DNA of 64,000 bases, from assembly GCA_016794345.1 (NCBI GenBank), contig JAEUKE010000076.1, positions 21,564 to 85,563 of the forward strand, read 5' to 3'. The notes under the pieces were generated by a model. The model was given only the letters and a program-made list of their open reading frames with translations. It made no database searches and was not told the origin of the DNA. A program made the position numbers and the translations under genes. Every line of letters starts with the position of its first letter. Within the stretch, counting starts at the first letter, position 1. The DNA comes from Myxococcales bacterium. Lineage in GTDB: Bacteria > Myxococcota_A > Polyangia > Polyangiales > Polyangiaceae. This document shows positions 1 to 8,943 of the stretch, one piece after another.

Positions 1-241
1 TCAGGGACGCGTTCACGTAATGGGCTGAGATCTGGTGACGGCCGGCCGCCGTGCAAGAGCGTACGCACCGAAATCGGTAGCGCGCCCGACGACTCGGCCG
101 CAGTGCGTCAACGACCGCCGACGCCGAGGTCCGCGGCTCGCGGCTCCGCAGGTGCGGAGCGGCCGCCGCACCCTATCGCTTTGAAACAACGGGGAAAACG
201 GGCGCGAAGCGCTGGCATCGCCGTTGCGAGGCGCCCATCCC

Positions 242-2026
242 ATGCGACATCACGCCACGCTCTCCCTCTTCACGGCGCTGGGCATCGCGGCCTTCCTCGG
301 CTGTTCGGGCGCGCCGTCGTCGACCTCGGGCCCCGACGCCGGCATCGTCGCGGCTTCGGGGTCGGGCTGGAGCTCGAGCCCAGCGAGCAAGGCGATCGAC
401 GACGCGCTCGCGCGCGCCTGGACGGCGAAGGGGCTCACCCCCAGCGCGGACGTGGACGACGCGACCTTCCTGCGGCGCGCGACGCTCGACATCGTCGGGC
501 GCATCCCGACGGTCGAGGAGGCGCGTGCGTTCCTCGATGACGGAACCGTCGACAAGCGCGCGCGCGCCGTCGACCGGCTGATCGCGAGCCCCGAGCACGA
601 CCGCCACCTCGCGCGGACCTGGGAGACGGTCCTCCTCGGCGACGAGGTGAAGGAGCGGATCGTCGATCGCGCCGCGTTCCGTCGCTTCCTCGAGCGCCGC
701 TTCGCCAAGAACGCGCCCTGGGACGAGATCGTCACCGAGATCGTCACGGCGGAGGGTCGGACGAGCCTCGGCGGTGAGCGCAAGCGAGGCTCGGCGCTCC
801 TCGACGACCCCGAGATGGGGACGCAAGAGGCCGACCACGGCGTGAGCGGCGCGGCGAACTACTACCTGCGCTTCGCGAAGGCACCGCAAGACATCGCCGG
901 CGTGACCTCCCGCGCGTTCCTCGGCGTGCAGATCCAGTGCGCGCAGTGCCATGACCACAAGACCGAGTCGTGGAAGCAGGCCGACTTCCGGTCGTTCGCG
1001 TCTGCCATGGCGCGCGTGAAGATCGAGCCGATCGACCGGACGAAGGGGATGATGAGCGTGTTCGAGATCTCGAACGCCAAGCGCCCCCCGCGCAAGCTCC
1101 TGCGCGACGACGACCTGCGTGCCATCTTCGATGCGCCGCCGCGCGCGCTCGACGGGACCGATCTCACGGATGCGCCCAACGTGCGCGAGGCCCTGGCGAA
1201 ATGGATGACCTCGCGCGAAAACCCCTGGTTCTCGCGGGCCATGGCGAACCGCGTCTGGGCGGAGATGATGGGCCAGGGCCTCGTGGAGCCCGTCGACGAT
1301 CTGCGCGAGAAGAACCCGGCGATCGTCCCGGAGGTGCTCGACGTGCTGGCGGAGGGCTTCGAGGCGAGCGGCTTCGACGTCGACTACCTCTACCGGACGA
1401 TCGCGCTCTCGCAGGCGTATTCGCGCGTCGTGACCGAGGGCAAGGGCTCCGCCCGCGACGACCTCTTCGCGCGCGCCGAGCTCCGGCCGCTCGGCAGCGA
1501 TGTCTTGCTCGACTCGCTCTTCGTCGCGACGGACCTGGAGCACCTCCTCGAAGAGCGGGCTCCCGAGCGGGCCGATCTGGTGAAGGCGTTCCTCCGCCGA
1601 CAGATGCGGTTCGTCTTCGAGAGCGACACCGAGTCGAATGGAGAGAGCTACGACGGCACGCTGCAGCAGGCGCTCTTCTCCATGAACGGCGCCATGCCCA
1701 TCGCCGCGACCACCGTGGCGCCCGGCACGGTGCTCTCCTCCCTCGTCGGGAAGGATGACGAAGCCGTGATCGAGGAGCTGTGGCTCCGCGCGCTCTCTCG
1801 GCGCCCGGAGGCGAGCGAGATCGCGGAGGCCAGGGCGTTCGTGAACGGCCCCCATCCCGATGGCGGCGCGAACGACGAGGGGCGCCCCGCCCGTCCGCGC
1901 GGGAAAGAGCGAAGGCTCGTTCCGCCCGCGGCCCTCCGCTCCCAGGCCGACGACGATCGCGAACGCGCCTACGAGGATCTCTTCTGGGCGCTCCTCAACT
2001 CCAGCGAGATGAACTTCCGGAGGTAG
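242..2026 (+). CDS. DUF1549/DUF1553 lipoprotein with CxxCH motif
   Basis: 594-residue predicted lipoprotein; signal peptide ending LGC (Cys21). The N-terminal half is DUF1549-like: a FLRRATLDIVGRIPT stretch near residue 80 and CAQCH at about 233-237, a possible c-type heme site (CxxCH). The C-terminal half is DUF1553-like, with NRVWAEMMGQGLVEP and the usual ending DLFWALLNSSEMNF. The family is best known from Planctomycetes, usually paired with a DUF1501 gene, as here 2 bp downstream. An in-frame ATG at 224 exists, but 242 puts the hydrophobic core directly after MRHH. Biochemical role unknown; an exported redox or carbohydrate-related function is only inference. Confidence 0.9.
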   Translation: MRHHATLSLFTALGIAAFLGCSGAPSSTSGPDAGIVAASGSGWSSSPASKAIDDALARAWTAKGLTPSADVDDATFLRRATLDIVGRIPTVEEARAFLDDGTVDKRARAVDRLIASPEHDRHLARTWETVLLGDEVKERIVDRAAFRRFLERRFAKNAPWDEIVTEIVTAEGRTSLGGERKRGSALLDDPEMGTQEADHGVSGAANYYLRFAKAPQDIAGVTSRAFLGVQIQCAQCHDHKTESWKQADFRSFASAMARVKIEPIDRTKGMMSVFEISNAKRPPRKLLRDDDLRAIFDAPPRALDGTDLTDAPNVREALAKWMTSRENPWFSRAMANRVWAEMMGQGLVEPVDDLREKNPAIVPEVLDVLAEGFEASGFDVDYLYRTIALSQAYSRVVTEGKGSARDDLFARAELRPLGSDVLLDSLFVATDLEHLLEERAPERADLVKAFLRRQMRFVFESDTESNGESYDGTLQQALFSMNGAMPIAATTVAPGTVLSSLVGKDDEAVIEELWLRALSRRPEASEIAEARAFVNGPHPDGGANDEGRPARPRGKERRLVPPAALRSQADDDRERAYEDLFWALLNSSEMNFRR

Positions 2027-2028
2027 TC

Positions 2029-3297
2029 ATGAGCTCGAATAACGACAGCCTTTTCACGCGTCGCAATCTCCTCGCGCTCGGAGGTGCAGGCATCGCGGCT
2101 TCGCTCGTCGGGCCCGCGCTGCTCTCTCCGCGGTCGGCCGAGGCGGCGGACAAGAAGCCCGCCAAGGTGACGAGCTGCGTCGTCCTCTGGATGCAAGGCG
2201 GACCGAGCCACATCGACACCTTCGACCCCAAGAAGAAGTCCGGCGGGCCGGCCAAGGACATGGCCACGCGCGCGGGCGGCGTCCGCATCTCCGAGCACCT
2301 CCCGCAGGTCGCCGACGAGATGGACAAGATCGCGCTTGTCCGCGGCATGTCCAGCAAAGAGGGCAATCACCAGCGGGCCCAGGAGCTCGGCCACACCGGC
2401 CACCCGCCCAACCCGACCGTGCGCTCTCCCTCGATCGGCGCCTGGGTCGTGCGCGAGCGTGGCCCCTCCGAGCTGGAGATCCCCTCGTTCATCAGCCTGG
2501 GCGGGCCGAGCCACGGCGGCGGCTTCTTCGGCAACGCCTTCGATCCGTTCATCGTGCAGCGCCCGGGCGAGATGCCCGACAACATGGCGCCCGCCCGCCG
2601 GGTGTCGACCGATCGCGCAAGCTCGCGCCGCGCCGTGCTGGCGAAGCTCGACGAGCGGTTCGGCGCTCGTACGGGTGATCCGCAGGTGAAGGCGCGGCGT
2701 GACCTCTATGCCCGCGCCGAGAAGATGATGCGCGCGAGCGCGACGAGCGCGTTCGACCTCTCCGGGGAGCCGAAGGCCGTGGTCGACGCGTACGGGGACT
2801 CCGATTTCGGGCGCGGCTGCCTCGTGGCGCGCCGGCTCGTGGAGCAGCGTGTGCCCTTCGTCGAGGTCTCGCTCGACGGGTGGGACACCCACGAGGACAA
2901 CTTCGAGCGCACCGGCAACCTGATGGCCAGCCTGGACCCGGCGATGGCTTCGCTCATCCGGGATCTCGAGGAGCGCTCGCTGCTCGACTCGACCTTGATC
3001 GTCTGGATGGGGGACTTCGGACGCACGCCGCGAATCAATGGTCGTGAAGGTCGCGACCATTACCCTGCGGCGTATTCGGTGGCGCTCGCCGGTGGCGGCG
3101 TACGCGGCGGGACGGTGTTCGGCTCCACCGACGAGGAGGGCGCGACGGTGGTCGACGGGCCGACCTCGGTCCCCGACCTGATCGCCACGATCGGCTGGCG
3201 GCTGGGGGTCGACCCGGGGATCATCGCGTGGACCCCGCAGGGCCGCCCCTTCAACTCGTCCGCCGAGGGTACGGTCAGGAAGGATTGGTTCGGCTGA
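2029..3297 (+). CDS. DUF1501 family protein, Tat-exported
   Basis: 422 residues. Starts 2 bp after the DUF1549 gene with a good GGAGG site at 2019-2023, so the two are cotranscribed and probably translationally coupled. The N-terminus has a twin-arginine signal (TRRNLLALGG, Arg11-Arg12) ending near SAEA. The body is the DUF1501 (sulfatase/alkaline-phosphatase-like) fold: VVLWMQGGPSHIDTFDPK near residue 50, GWDTHEDNF near 285, and DFGRTPRINGREGRDHYP near 330. DUF1501 proteins accompany DUF1549/DUF1553 partners in Planctomycetes and some myxobacteria. The substrate is unknown. A longer in-frame ORF opens at 1780 but overlaps the upstream gene and lacks the Tat signal at its start. Confidence 0.92.
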   Translation: MSSNNDSLFTRRNLLALGGAGIAASLVGPALLSPRSAEAADKKPAKVTSCVVLWMQGGPSHIDTFDPKKKSGGPAKDMATRAGGVRISEHLPQVADEMDKIALVRGMSSKEGNHQRAQELGHTGHPPNPTVRSPSIGAWVVRERGPSELEIPSFISLGGPSHGGGFFGNAFDPFIVQRPGEMPDNMAPARRVSTDRASSRRAVLAKLDERFGARTGDPQVKARRDLYARAEKMMRASATSAFDLSGEPKAVVDAYGDSDFGRGCLVARRLVEQRVPFVEVSLDGWDTHEDNFERTGNLMASLDPAMASLIRDLEERSLLDSTLIVWMGDFGRTPRINGREGRDHYPAAYSVALAGGGVRGGTVFGSTDEEGATVVDGPTSVPDLIATIGWRLGVDPGIIAWTPQGRPFNSSAEGTVRKDWFG

Positions 3298-3321
3298 TCG
3301 GGCTCAGTTGGGTGCGCGAGC

Positions 3322-4125
3322 TCAGGGAGCGCAGCGGGTGATCGAGACCTTCTGGGTATGGACAGGCGTCAGCGGTTTGTCCTGGGCGTTGGTTGGGACC
3401 TCCGTGATCGCCTTCACGACGCTCACCGGGTCGCACCGGCCGAAGATCGTGTAGTCGCCGTCGAGGCCGGCCACCGCCACCTCCGCCACGATGTAGAACT
3501 GGCTGCCGTTCGTGTCCGGGCCGGCGTTGGCGTAAGCGAGCGTTCCGGGTGAGTGTGTCTCGCTCGCGATCTCGTTCACGAACTCGTAGCCGGGGCCGCC
3601 GAAGCCGTTCCCCTGCGGGTCCCCTCCTTGCGCGACGAAGTCGTCGATGACGCGGTGGAACGTGAGACCGTCGTAGAAGCGCCGGCCTTTGATCCAGCTG
3701 CCGCCGTCCTCGAACGGCCGCCTTCCGCGGGCCAGACCCACGAAGTTTGCGACGCCGATGGGCGCGATCTCGGGGAAGAGCTCGCAGGTGATCTGGCCCA
3801 TCTCCGTGTCGATGATCGCGCGGAGCGGGCCGGGGCCCTCCGGCAGGCCTTCGAGCGCCTCGTCCATCGTGAAATCTCCGGCCTCGGGGTCCGCGCCGCC
3901 GCCGAGGTTCTGCTCGGGGATGTCGGTGTCGCCGCAGGGGTCGCCGCCGCCCATGCCCGTCGAGGTCGACGAGCTCGTGCTCGAGCTTGTGGTGGAGCCG
4001 CTCGTCGAGGCGGTCGTCGAGGCGGTCGTGCCGCCTCCCGATCCGCCGCTGCTCGAGCCGTCGTCCCCGCAGGCGGGCAAGACGAGGAGGAGCGCGACGA
4101 GAGCAGCGGGACGGGTGGAGCGCAT
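3322..4125 (-). CDS. cyclophilin-type peptidyl-prolyl isomerase, lipoprotein
   Basis: 267 residues. Signal peptide with lipobox LPAC (Cys19), then a Ser/Thr/Gly tether to about residue 60, so the enzyme should sit on the envelope. The cyclophilin domain covers about 95-265: ELFPEIAPIGVANFVGLA, then FYDGLTFHRVIDDFVAQGGD with the catalytic Arg in FHR, then NTNGSQFYI-type sequence (TNGSQFYIV). It should isomerise prolyl bonds of exported proteins. It converges with the DUF1501 gene and diverges from the hydrolase at 4177. A TAGCGT hexamer lies 5 nt before the ATG and no Shine-Dalgarno is visible. Confidence 0.93.
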   Translation of the reverse strand: MRSTRPAALVALLLVLPACGDDGSSSGGSGGGTTASTTASTSGSTTSSSTSSSTSTGMGGGDPCGDTDIPEQNLGGGADPEAGDFTMDEALEGLPEGPGPLRAIIDTEMGQITCELFPEIAPIGVANFVGLARGRRPFEDGGSWIKGRRFYDGLTFHRVIDDFVAQGGDPQGNGFGGPGYEFVNEIASETHSPGTLAYANAGPDTNGSQFYIVAEVAVAGLDGDYTIFGRCDPVSVVKAITEVPTNAQDKPLTPVHTQKVSITRCAP

Positions 4126-4130
4126 GCGTC

Positions 4131-4136
4131 ACGCTA
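4131..4136 (-). promoter_or_regulatory. candidate -10 hexamer TAGCGT for the cyclophilin gene
   Basis: TAGCGT on the minus strand, 5 nt upstream of the ATG at 4125. Too close for a Shine-Dalgarno, so the transcript would start at or next to the start codon (leaderless). Confidence 0.5.
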
Positions 4137-4162
4137 CCACGGGGCCGGAGCCGCGAGTTTGG

Positions 4163-4168
4163 TAGGCT
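4163..4168 (+). promoter_or_regulatory. candidate -10 hexamer TAGGCT for the hydrolase gene
   Basis: TAGGCT, 8 nt before the ATG at 4177. Back to back with the minus-strand hexamer at 4131-4136, making a compact divergent promoter. Confidence 0.5.
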
Positions 4169-4176
4169 GCTGTCCG

Positions 4177-6147
4177 ATGTCTCCCCGCGCTCGTGTCTTC
4201 GGTGCGCTCTCCTTCCTGGTCTTTGCTGCCGGCTGCGGGGACGACGAGACGTCCCCGCAGCCGGGCGAGCAGCCGCTGACGATCCCGGAAGGATGCAACC
4301 CGCTCTTCGCCCAGGCGGCGGACGAGACGACCGGGGTGATCTCGGGGGACTGTCTGTTGCCCTTCCCGAGCGATTTCTTCCGGACCACCGACGGCGGCGC
4401 GCCGAGCGTGGTCGTGCCGGAGCCCGCCCAGATCCGCTTCGAGGAGGTGCCGGTCGACTTCCTCTCGTTCCACCGCCCCGACGGGTTCTCGGTGGGGACG
4501 CCCATCCTCGCCGTCTTGCCTGCGCCCATCGACCCGGCGCCGCTCGTCTTCTGGACCGGCGACATCGCGCGATCGACGACGGCGGCGAGCCCGACCCTGC
4601 TCGTCGACGCGGACACGGGGCAGGCGGTGCCTCATTTCGCCGAGGTCGATCCGCGCGCCTCCCTCGTGCCGGATCGGCAAGCGCTGATCATCCGCCCGCT
4701 TGACCGGCTCGAGCCCGGGCATCGTTACGTCGTCGGCTTGCGAGGGCTTACGAAAGCCGACGGAACTGTCATGGATGTGCCGGCGGGTTTCGCGAGCCTG
4801 CGCGACGATGGGGGCTCGCGCCACCCCGCGCTCCAGGCGCTCTCGCAACGCTACGAGGGCGACGTCTTCCCCGTCCTGGAGGCCGCCGGCGTTCCTCGGG
4901 GTGAGCTCTTGCTCGCGTGGGACTTCACGACGCGGAGCGAGGCGTACGCGACGACCGATCTGCTCGGGGTGCGTGACGACCTGCTCGCTCGCGCGGCGAG
5001 CTTGCCGCCCCCGGTCGTCGTGTCGGAGGAGATCGACCCGAGCCCCCACGTCGCGCGGCGCATCGAGATGACCATGACCGTGCCGCTGTATGTGGACTCG
5101 GCGAAGCCGGGCGCGAAGCTGGTCGGTCCCGCCGGGCAGTCGAGCGGGACCGCCGAGGTCCCGATCACCGTGTGGATCCCGCCGAGCGTCGAGGACCGCA
5201 TGCCCGGTGACCCGCCAGCGCGGTTGCTCCAGTTCGGGCACGGCTTCTTCGGGGATCGATCGGAGTGCGACGATTTCCCGGCGCAGCTCGCCGATGAAGA
5301 GGGCTTCGTCGTCGTCGCGGCGGATTGGTGGGGCATGAGCAAAGACGATCGCGGCGTCGTGCTCGACAAGCTCGTCAGCGACCCGGCGAACACGCTGCTC
5401 TTCACCGAGCGTCTGCACCAGGGCATGGCGAACTTCCTCGCGCTCGCGTACCACGCCCAGAGCACCATGCTCGCCTTGCCGCAGCTCCAGATCGGCGGCG
5501 AGCCGGCCTACGATCCGTCGGCCGTCTACTTCTACGGAATCAGCATGGGCCACATCCTCGGCGGGACCTACGTCGCGCTCTCGCCGAGCGTCGAGCGCGC
5601 GGTGCTCGGGGTCGGCGGCGCGAACTTCTCGCTCATGATGTTCCGCGCGAGCCCCTTCAGCGCCTTCTTGGCGCTCATCTCGCTCGGGAACGACGACCCG
5701 CTCGACCAGCAGAAGTTCGCGGCGCTCGCGCAGCCGGCGTTCGATCGCGTCGACCCGCTGACGTACGCCCCGTACGTCATCCGCTCTCCGCTCCCGGGTG
5801 CGCCGCAGGACAGGCGCGTCTTGTTGCACGCCGGGATCGCAGACGCCTCGGTGCCGAACCTCGCGACGTTTTTCCACGCGCGTGTACTCGGCGTCCCCGT
5901 GCTCGAGGGCGCATCCAGCCTCGTCCCGCTCGGGCTGCCGACCACGGCGGCCCCGGCGGACGGGTCCGCCTTCACGATCTTCGACTTCGGGCTGGCGCCG
6001 CACGTGGAGGCGACGCCGCCGCTCGAGGGCAACGACGTCCACGACACCGTCCGGCGCCTCGCGGCGAGCAAGGCGCAAGTGAGCGCCTTTCTCCGCCCCG
6101 ACGGCGAGATCGAACAGACTTGCTCAGGCGTCTGCGACCCGGAGTGA
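4177..6147 (+). CDS. alpha/beta-hydrolase-like lipoprotein
   Basis: 656-residue predicted lipoprotein (lipobox AAGC, about Cys18). The N-terminal region contains LPFPSDFF and a long beta-rich part. The second half looks like an alpha/beta hydrolase: LLQFGHGFFGDRSE (oxyanion-type HG), then a nucleophile elbow GISMG with Ser456, and LLHAGIADASVPN as a possible acid/His region. The architecture recalls large extracellular lipase/esterase lipoproteins, but the substrate cannot be read. ATG 4177 is chosen because it opens the signal peptide and follows the TAGGCT hexamer; the ORF is open back to 3553. Convergent with the next gene, 6 bp apart. Confidence 0.8.
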   Translation: MSPRARVFGALSFLVFAAGCGDDETSPQPGEQPLTIPEGCNPLFAQAADETTGVISGDCLLPFPSDFFRTTDGGAPSVVVPEPAQIRFEEVPVDFLSFHRPDGFSVGTPILAVLPAPIDPAPLVFWTGDIARSTTAASPTLLVDADTGQAVPHFAEVDPRASLVPDRQALIIRPLDRLEPGHRYVVGLRGLTKADGTVMDVPAGFASLRDDGGSRHPALQALSQRYEGDVFPVLEAAGVPRGELLLAWDFTTRSEAYATTDLLGVRDDLLARAASLPPPVVVSEEIDPSPHVARRIEMTMTVPLYVDSAKPGAKLVGPAGQSSGTAEVPITVWIPPSVEDRMPGDPPARLLQFGHGFFGDRSECDDFPAQLADEEGFVVVAADWWGMSKDDRGVVLDKLVSDPANTLLFTERLHQGMANFLALAYHAQSTMLALPQLQIGGEPAYDPSAVYFYGISMGHILGGTYVALSPSVERAVLGVGGANFSLMMFRASPFSAFLALISLGNDDPLDQQKFAALAQPAFDRVDPLTYAPYVIRSPLPGAPQDRRVLLHAGIADASVPNLATFFHARVLGVPVLEGASSLVPLGLPTTAAPADGSAFTIFDFGLAPHVEATPPLEGNDVHDTVRRLAASKAQVSAFLRPDGEIEQTCSGVCDPE

Positions 6148-6153
6148 GCCCGC

Positions 6154-7620
6154 TCAGAGCGCGTCGACCGGCAGCTTGCCGCCGGTGACCTTGGCTTCGA
6201 GGCGCCCGCCGGCCTGCGAGAGGCAAGCCTTGGTGATCGGTGCCTGGTCGAGGCGCGGCGCGCCGCCTCCTTCCAGCGAGCCGAGGAAGTTTGGCCAGGT
6301 CCTCGCGAAGAGGACCAGGACCGCGCCGAAGCCCGCTTCGCGCACGTGTACTTCTCGCTCACGGATCTTCGCGAAGTCCGCGCCGCGGTCGCCGAAGCCG
6401 GCGACGAGGAGAGGAAACAGAACCGTCATGATCTCGTTCGGGGTCGCGCACCGAGCCTGAGTGAGCTGCGCCTCGATGCCGGCCTTGCCGTTCTTGCTCA
6501 GCGCCCAGCTGCCGAGCGCGGTGAAGCCCCCCGCGTTCAGGGTCACCGAGAGGGTGCCGTCGTCGAGCAACACGCGCTTGGGCTTGGCGAGCTCGATGTT
6601 CCGCATCGACTCCGCGAGACCCTGTTTCGCGATCTCGCGACGCGAGTCGGTGCCGAGCCCGTCGCCGGCCGCGCCCACCGCGGACAGCGTCATGAGCATG
6701 CCGGAGGCGGCGCCCGTCTCGGCCGCCTGATCGGCGTCGGCGCAGAGCGAGAGGTCGGCCTCCGGATCGAGCTTCGTGCATCGGTCCTTGGGGCCGCCGG
6801 AGGGTGCCTTCGTCCTCGCGCCGAGGAGGGCGGCCTCGCGCTCGAGCGAGTCGTCGGCGTCGACGAAGTCGATCTCGACCTGCGAGCCGCGGATCGTGGC
6901 GGTCGCGAGCCCGAGGTGGCGGCTCGCGAAGACGAGCGCCGTGCCTTCCGGGGCGAGGCCGCAGAGGCTCTTCGCGGCGGCGGGTCGCGGGGCAGCCGGT
7001 TGCCCGGCGGACGGGCAGCGTTCGACGGTGAACGCCTGCATCTTCGAGAGGGTCGCAGCCATCTTCGCCGCGACGTCGGCGCCGGGCGCGGCCGTCGCGA
7101 GGAGCCGGACGTGCACGCCGTTCGGCGGGAGCTTGGTCAGATCCCGCTGCACGCCGGTGAGCCCTTTCCCGCCGGCAAGCGCCTTCACGATCTTCTCGAG
7201 CGGGGCGCGGTCGGGCCCGGTCACCGAGAAGGCGATCGGCGCTCCTGCCTCCAGGCCCAGGTCTGCGAGCAGAGAGCGCACGCTGCCGCCGGGGAGCGCG
7301 TCCGACAGCTCGCGGGCGAGGCGCTTCGGGTCCTTCGTCCAGGAGAGGAGCGTGTCCGCGGCCGCGGGGCGGAACCAGCCATAGACGGCGGCGTTCGTGG
7401 GCAAACGCGCGATCGCCGCGGCGGTGTCGATCGTCACGCGCGCCACGGCGGGCGGCGCGGCCTCGGCGGGGCCGCTCTCGGGCGCGCTCGACGAAGCGGC
7501 GAGCGCCGGGGTGGCGGGCGCCGCGGTCGCGGCCTTGGTGACGGGAGGTTCGGCGGTGGGCTCGGCCCCGCCGCAAGCAATCAGCGCCGACGCCGCCATG
7601 GCGAGGATGAGGCTCCGCAT
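6154..7620 (-). CDS. hypothetical lipoprotein, about 488 residues
   Basis: Not a family I recognise. The signal peptide MRSLILAMAASALIAC gives a lipobox Cys at about 16, followed by an Ala/Pro/Thr-rich linker to about 75. The rest is a large globular region with repeated LA-rich helices and several Cys, including a pair in DRCTKLDPEADLSLCAD. Two ATGs are possible (7632 and 7620). I prefer 7620 because it opens the signal peptide and a TATGCT hexamer sits 7 nt upstream; that hexamer overlaps the 7632 ATG. It runs 10 bp downstream of the thioesterase and may share its transcript. Confidence 0.8.
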   Translation of the reverse strand: MRSLILAMAASALIACGGAEPTAEPPVTKAATAAPATPALAASSSAPESGPAEAAPPAVARVTIDTAAAIARLPTNAAVYGWFRPAAADTLLSWTKDPKRLARELSDALPGGSVRSLLADLGLEAGAPIAFSVTGPDRAPLEKIVKALAGGKGLTGVQRDLTKLPPNGVHVRLLATAAPGADVAAKMAATLSKMQAFTVERCPSAGQPAAPRPAAAKSLCGLAPEGTALVFASRHLGLATATIRGSQVEIDFVDADDSLEREAALLGARTKAPSGGPKDRCTKLDPEADLSLCADADQAAETGAASGMLMTLSAVGAAGDGLGTDSRREIAKQGLAESMRNIELAKPKRVLLDDGTLSVTLNAGGFTALGSWALSKNGKAGIEAQLTQARCATPNEIMTVLFPLLVAGFGDRGADFAKIREREVHVREAGFGAVLVLFARTWPNFLGSLEGGGAPRLDQAPITKACLSQAGGRLEAKVTGGKLPVDAL

Positions 7621-7627
7621 GGCGCGG

Positions 7628-7633
7628 AGCATA
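7628..7633 (-). promoter_or_regulatory. candidate -10 hexamer TATGCT
   Basis: Minus-strand TATGCT, 7 nt before the ATG at 7620. Same short-spacing pattern as many other genes here, and it supports 7620 over 7632 as the start. Confidence 0.45.
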
Positions 7634-7642
7634 CTCCTGCCC

Positions 7643-8140
7643 TCAGCGATCCGTCGCGCTCGTGCGACCTCGAAGCCACGTCTCCCAGGCCGCGAAGTCC
7701 CCGCCCAGCTCCCGTACGACCGCGTCTCGCGCCGCGTCGGAGAGCGCCATGAACGTCCCCTCCGCCTGGGCGAGGAGCTCTCCGCTCGAGGCGACCACGA
7801 GATCGCCGCGCATGTGCATGAGGCGTCGTTGGTCTTTGACGAGCTCTCCCGTCGCGCGGAGCGCGACGCCGAGCGGCGCTGGCCTGATGAAGCGCAACGA
7901 GAGCTTCGCCGTCTGCACCCAGCGATCGTGGAGGAAGGCCACGCGCCCGATCGTCTCGTCGAGGATGGCCGACACGATCCCGCCGTGCAGGACGGAAGGC
8001 CAGCCCTGGTGGTGGACGGCCGGCGTCACCTCGGTGAAGACGCGCTCGCCATCGTCGTAGAACACGGCGCCGAGCCCGTGCGGGTTCTCCGTCCCGCAGA
8101 CGAAGCAGAGGGCTGACCCGGGTTGGCGCGCCTGTTCCAC
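7643..8140 (-). CDS. PaaI-type hotdog-fold thioesterase
   Basis: 165 residues, the usual size for a single hotdog domain. The PaaI-type signature LHGGIVSAILDE is at 51-62 (HGG 52-54, acidic Asp61), with a small N-terminal CxxC (CFVC, Cys12 and Cys15) typical of the 4HBT/PaaI group. It probably hydrolyses an acyl-CoA or a related thioester in the cytoplasm; the substrate is unknown. Start is GTG 8140, with a weaker TATGCC hexamer 7 nt upstream. The lipoprotein gene at 6154-7620 follows on the same strand. Confidence 0.87.
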   Translation of the reverse strand: MEQARQPGSALCFVCGTENPHGLGAVFYDDGERVFTEVTPAVHHQGWPSVLHGGIVSAILDETIGRVAFLHDRWVQTAKLSLRFIRPAPLGVALRATGELVKDQRRLMHMRGDLVVASSGELLAQAEGTFMALSDAARDAVVRELGGDFAAWETWLRGRTSATDR

Positions 8141-8147
8141 GGATCAG

Positions 8148-8153
8148 GGCATA
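8148..8153 (-). promoter_or_regulatory. weak candidate -10 hexamer TATGCC
   Basis: TATGCC, 7 nt before GTG 8140. It departs from TANNNT at the last base, so this is a weaker call than the other short-spacing hexamers. Confidence 0.3.
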
Positions 8154-8307
8154 GTCCAGAGAGACCGGTCTGTCAGCGAGATCACGCGGCTCGGATGAGA
8201 ACGGATCAGAAACGACATGCAGCATGAATGAACACCCCTGGCGCCGAAACTAGGGGTGCGTCGGTTTTCTTGGTGCTGGAGAACACCCGCACCAACGAGG
8301 GGATCTC

Positions 8308-8820
8308 ATGACACGTTCGATCGCAAGGCTCTGGGCTTTTGCGAGCGCGGGGCTTCTCTTTGCCTGCGCTTCGCCTGACGACGACAGCTGGCAAGGCGCC
8401 GCGGGCGACGACCTGGAAGAAGAAGAGGGCGCCGGCGGAGCCGGCGGCGCGAAGCAGGGGACCACCGTCGCGACGGGGACCACCACCACCGGCACGACGA
8501 GCGGCGGCCCTTCGACGACCGGCTCGAGCACCACGTCGGCGAGCACCACGAGCGGCACGACCTCGGGCGGCGGCTGCGACGTCGGGTCGTGCGACAGCTG
8601 TCAGTCCTGCGCGACCAACGGGCCTTGCGCGTCCACGATCGATGCCTGCTTCAACGACACGGACTGTTACGCGCTCATCGACTGCCTCAACGCCTGCGTG
8701 GACGACGTGTGCGCGAACGCCTGCGCGAACGCCCACCCGAGCGGGATGCAGCTCTACATGGCAGCGGCGGACTGCGTCTTCTGCACCCAGTGCAGCGGAA
8801 CCTGCGGCGCCTGCCTCTGA
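8308..8820 (+). CDS. small Cys-rich lipoprotein
   Basis: 170 residues. Lipobox LFAC (about Cys20), an acidic patch (DDLEEEEG), then a Thr/Ser/Gly tether of roughly 45 residues. The C-terminal 75 residues hold about 16 Cys with recurring CxxC and CxxxC spacing (CDVGSCDSCQSC, CTQCSGTCGAC), so a disulfide-stabilised module displayed at the surface is likely. No function assigned. Such tethered Cys-rich modules are frequent in Polyangiales lipoproteins. No clear Shine-Dalgarno apart from GGGGAT about 10 nt before the ATG. Confidence 0.8.
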   Translation: MTRSIARLWAFASAGLLFACASPDDDSWQGAAGDDLEEEEGAGGAGGAKQGTTVATGTTTTGTTSGGPSTTGSSTTSASTTSGTTSGGGCDVGSCDSCQSCATNGPCASTIDACFNDTDCYALIDCLNACVDDVCANACANAHPSGMQLYMAAADCVFCTQCSGTCGACL

Positions 8821-8943
8821 CATCGAGCCGCTCCGCCGTCCTCGAGCTGGCACGTGGTGGCACATGCTGGAGGTCTGCCGCCAGCGATTGCGCCTGGGCG
8901 GAAGGTCGTCGCGGCCGGCACGGAGGCTGCAACGCCCCCTCGC

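Noticed and set aside
1..241. Possible gene end at the left window edge
   Set aside because: A TCA at 1-3 could be a minus-strand stop, but no coding evidence can be seen within the window.
173..1855. 560-codon ORF on the minus strand
   Set aside because: Antisense to the DUF1549/DUF1553 gene; Arg/Ala/Gly/His-rich composition without any domain, as expected from a GC-rich coding shadow.
8233..8258. Hairpin CACCCCT...AGGGGTG followed by a short T-rich stretch, as a terminator
   Set aside because: No plus-strand gene ends upstream, and the minus-strand thioesterase begins on the far side. A 5'-leader role for 8308 is possible but unsupported.
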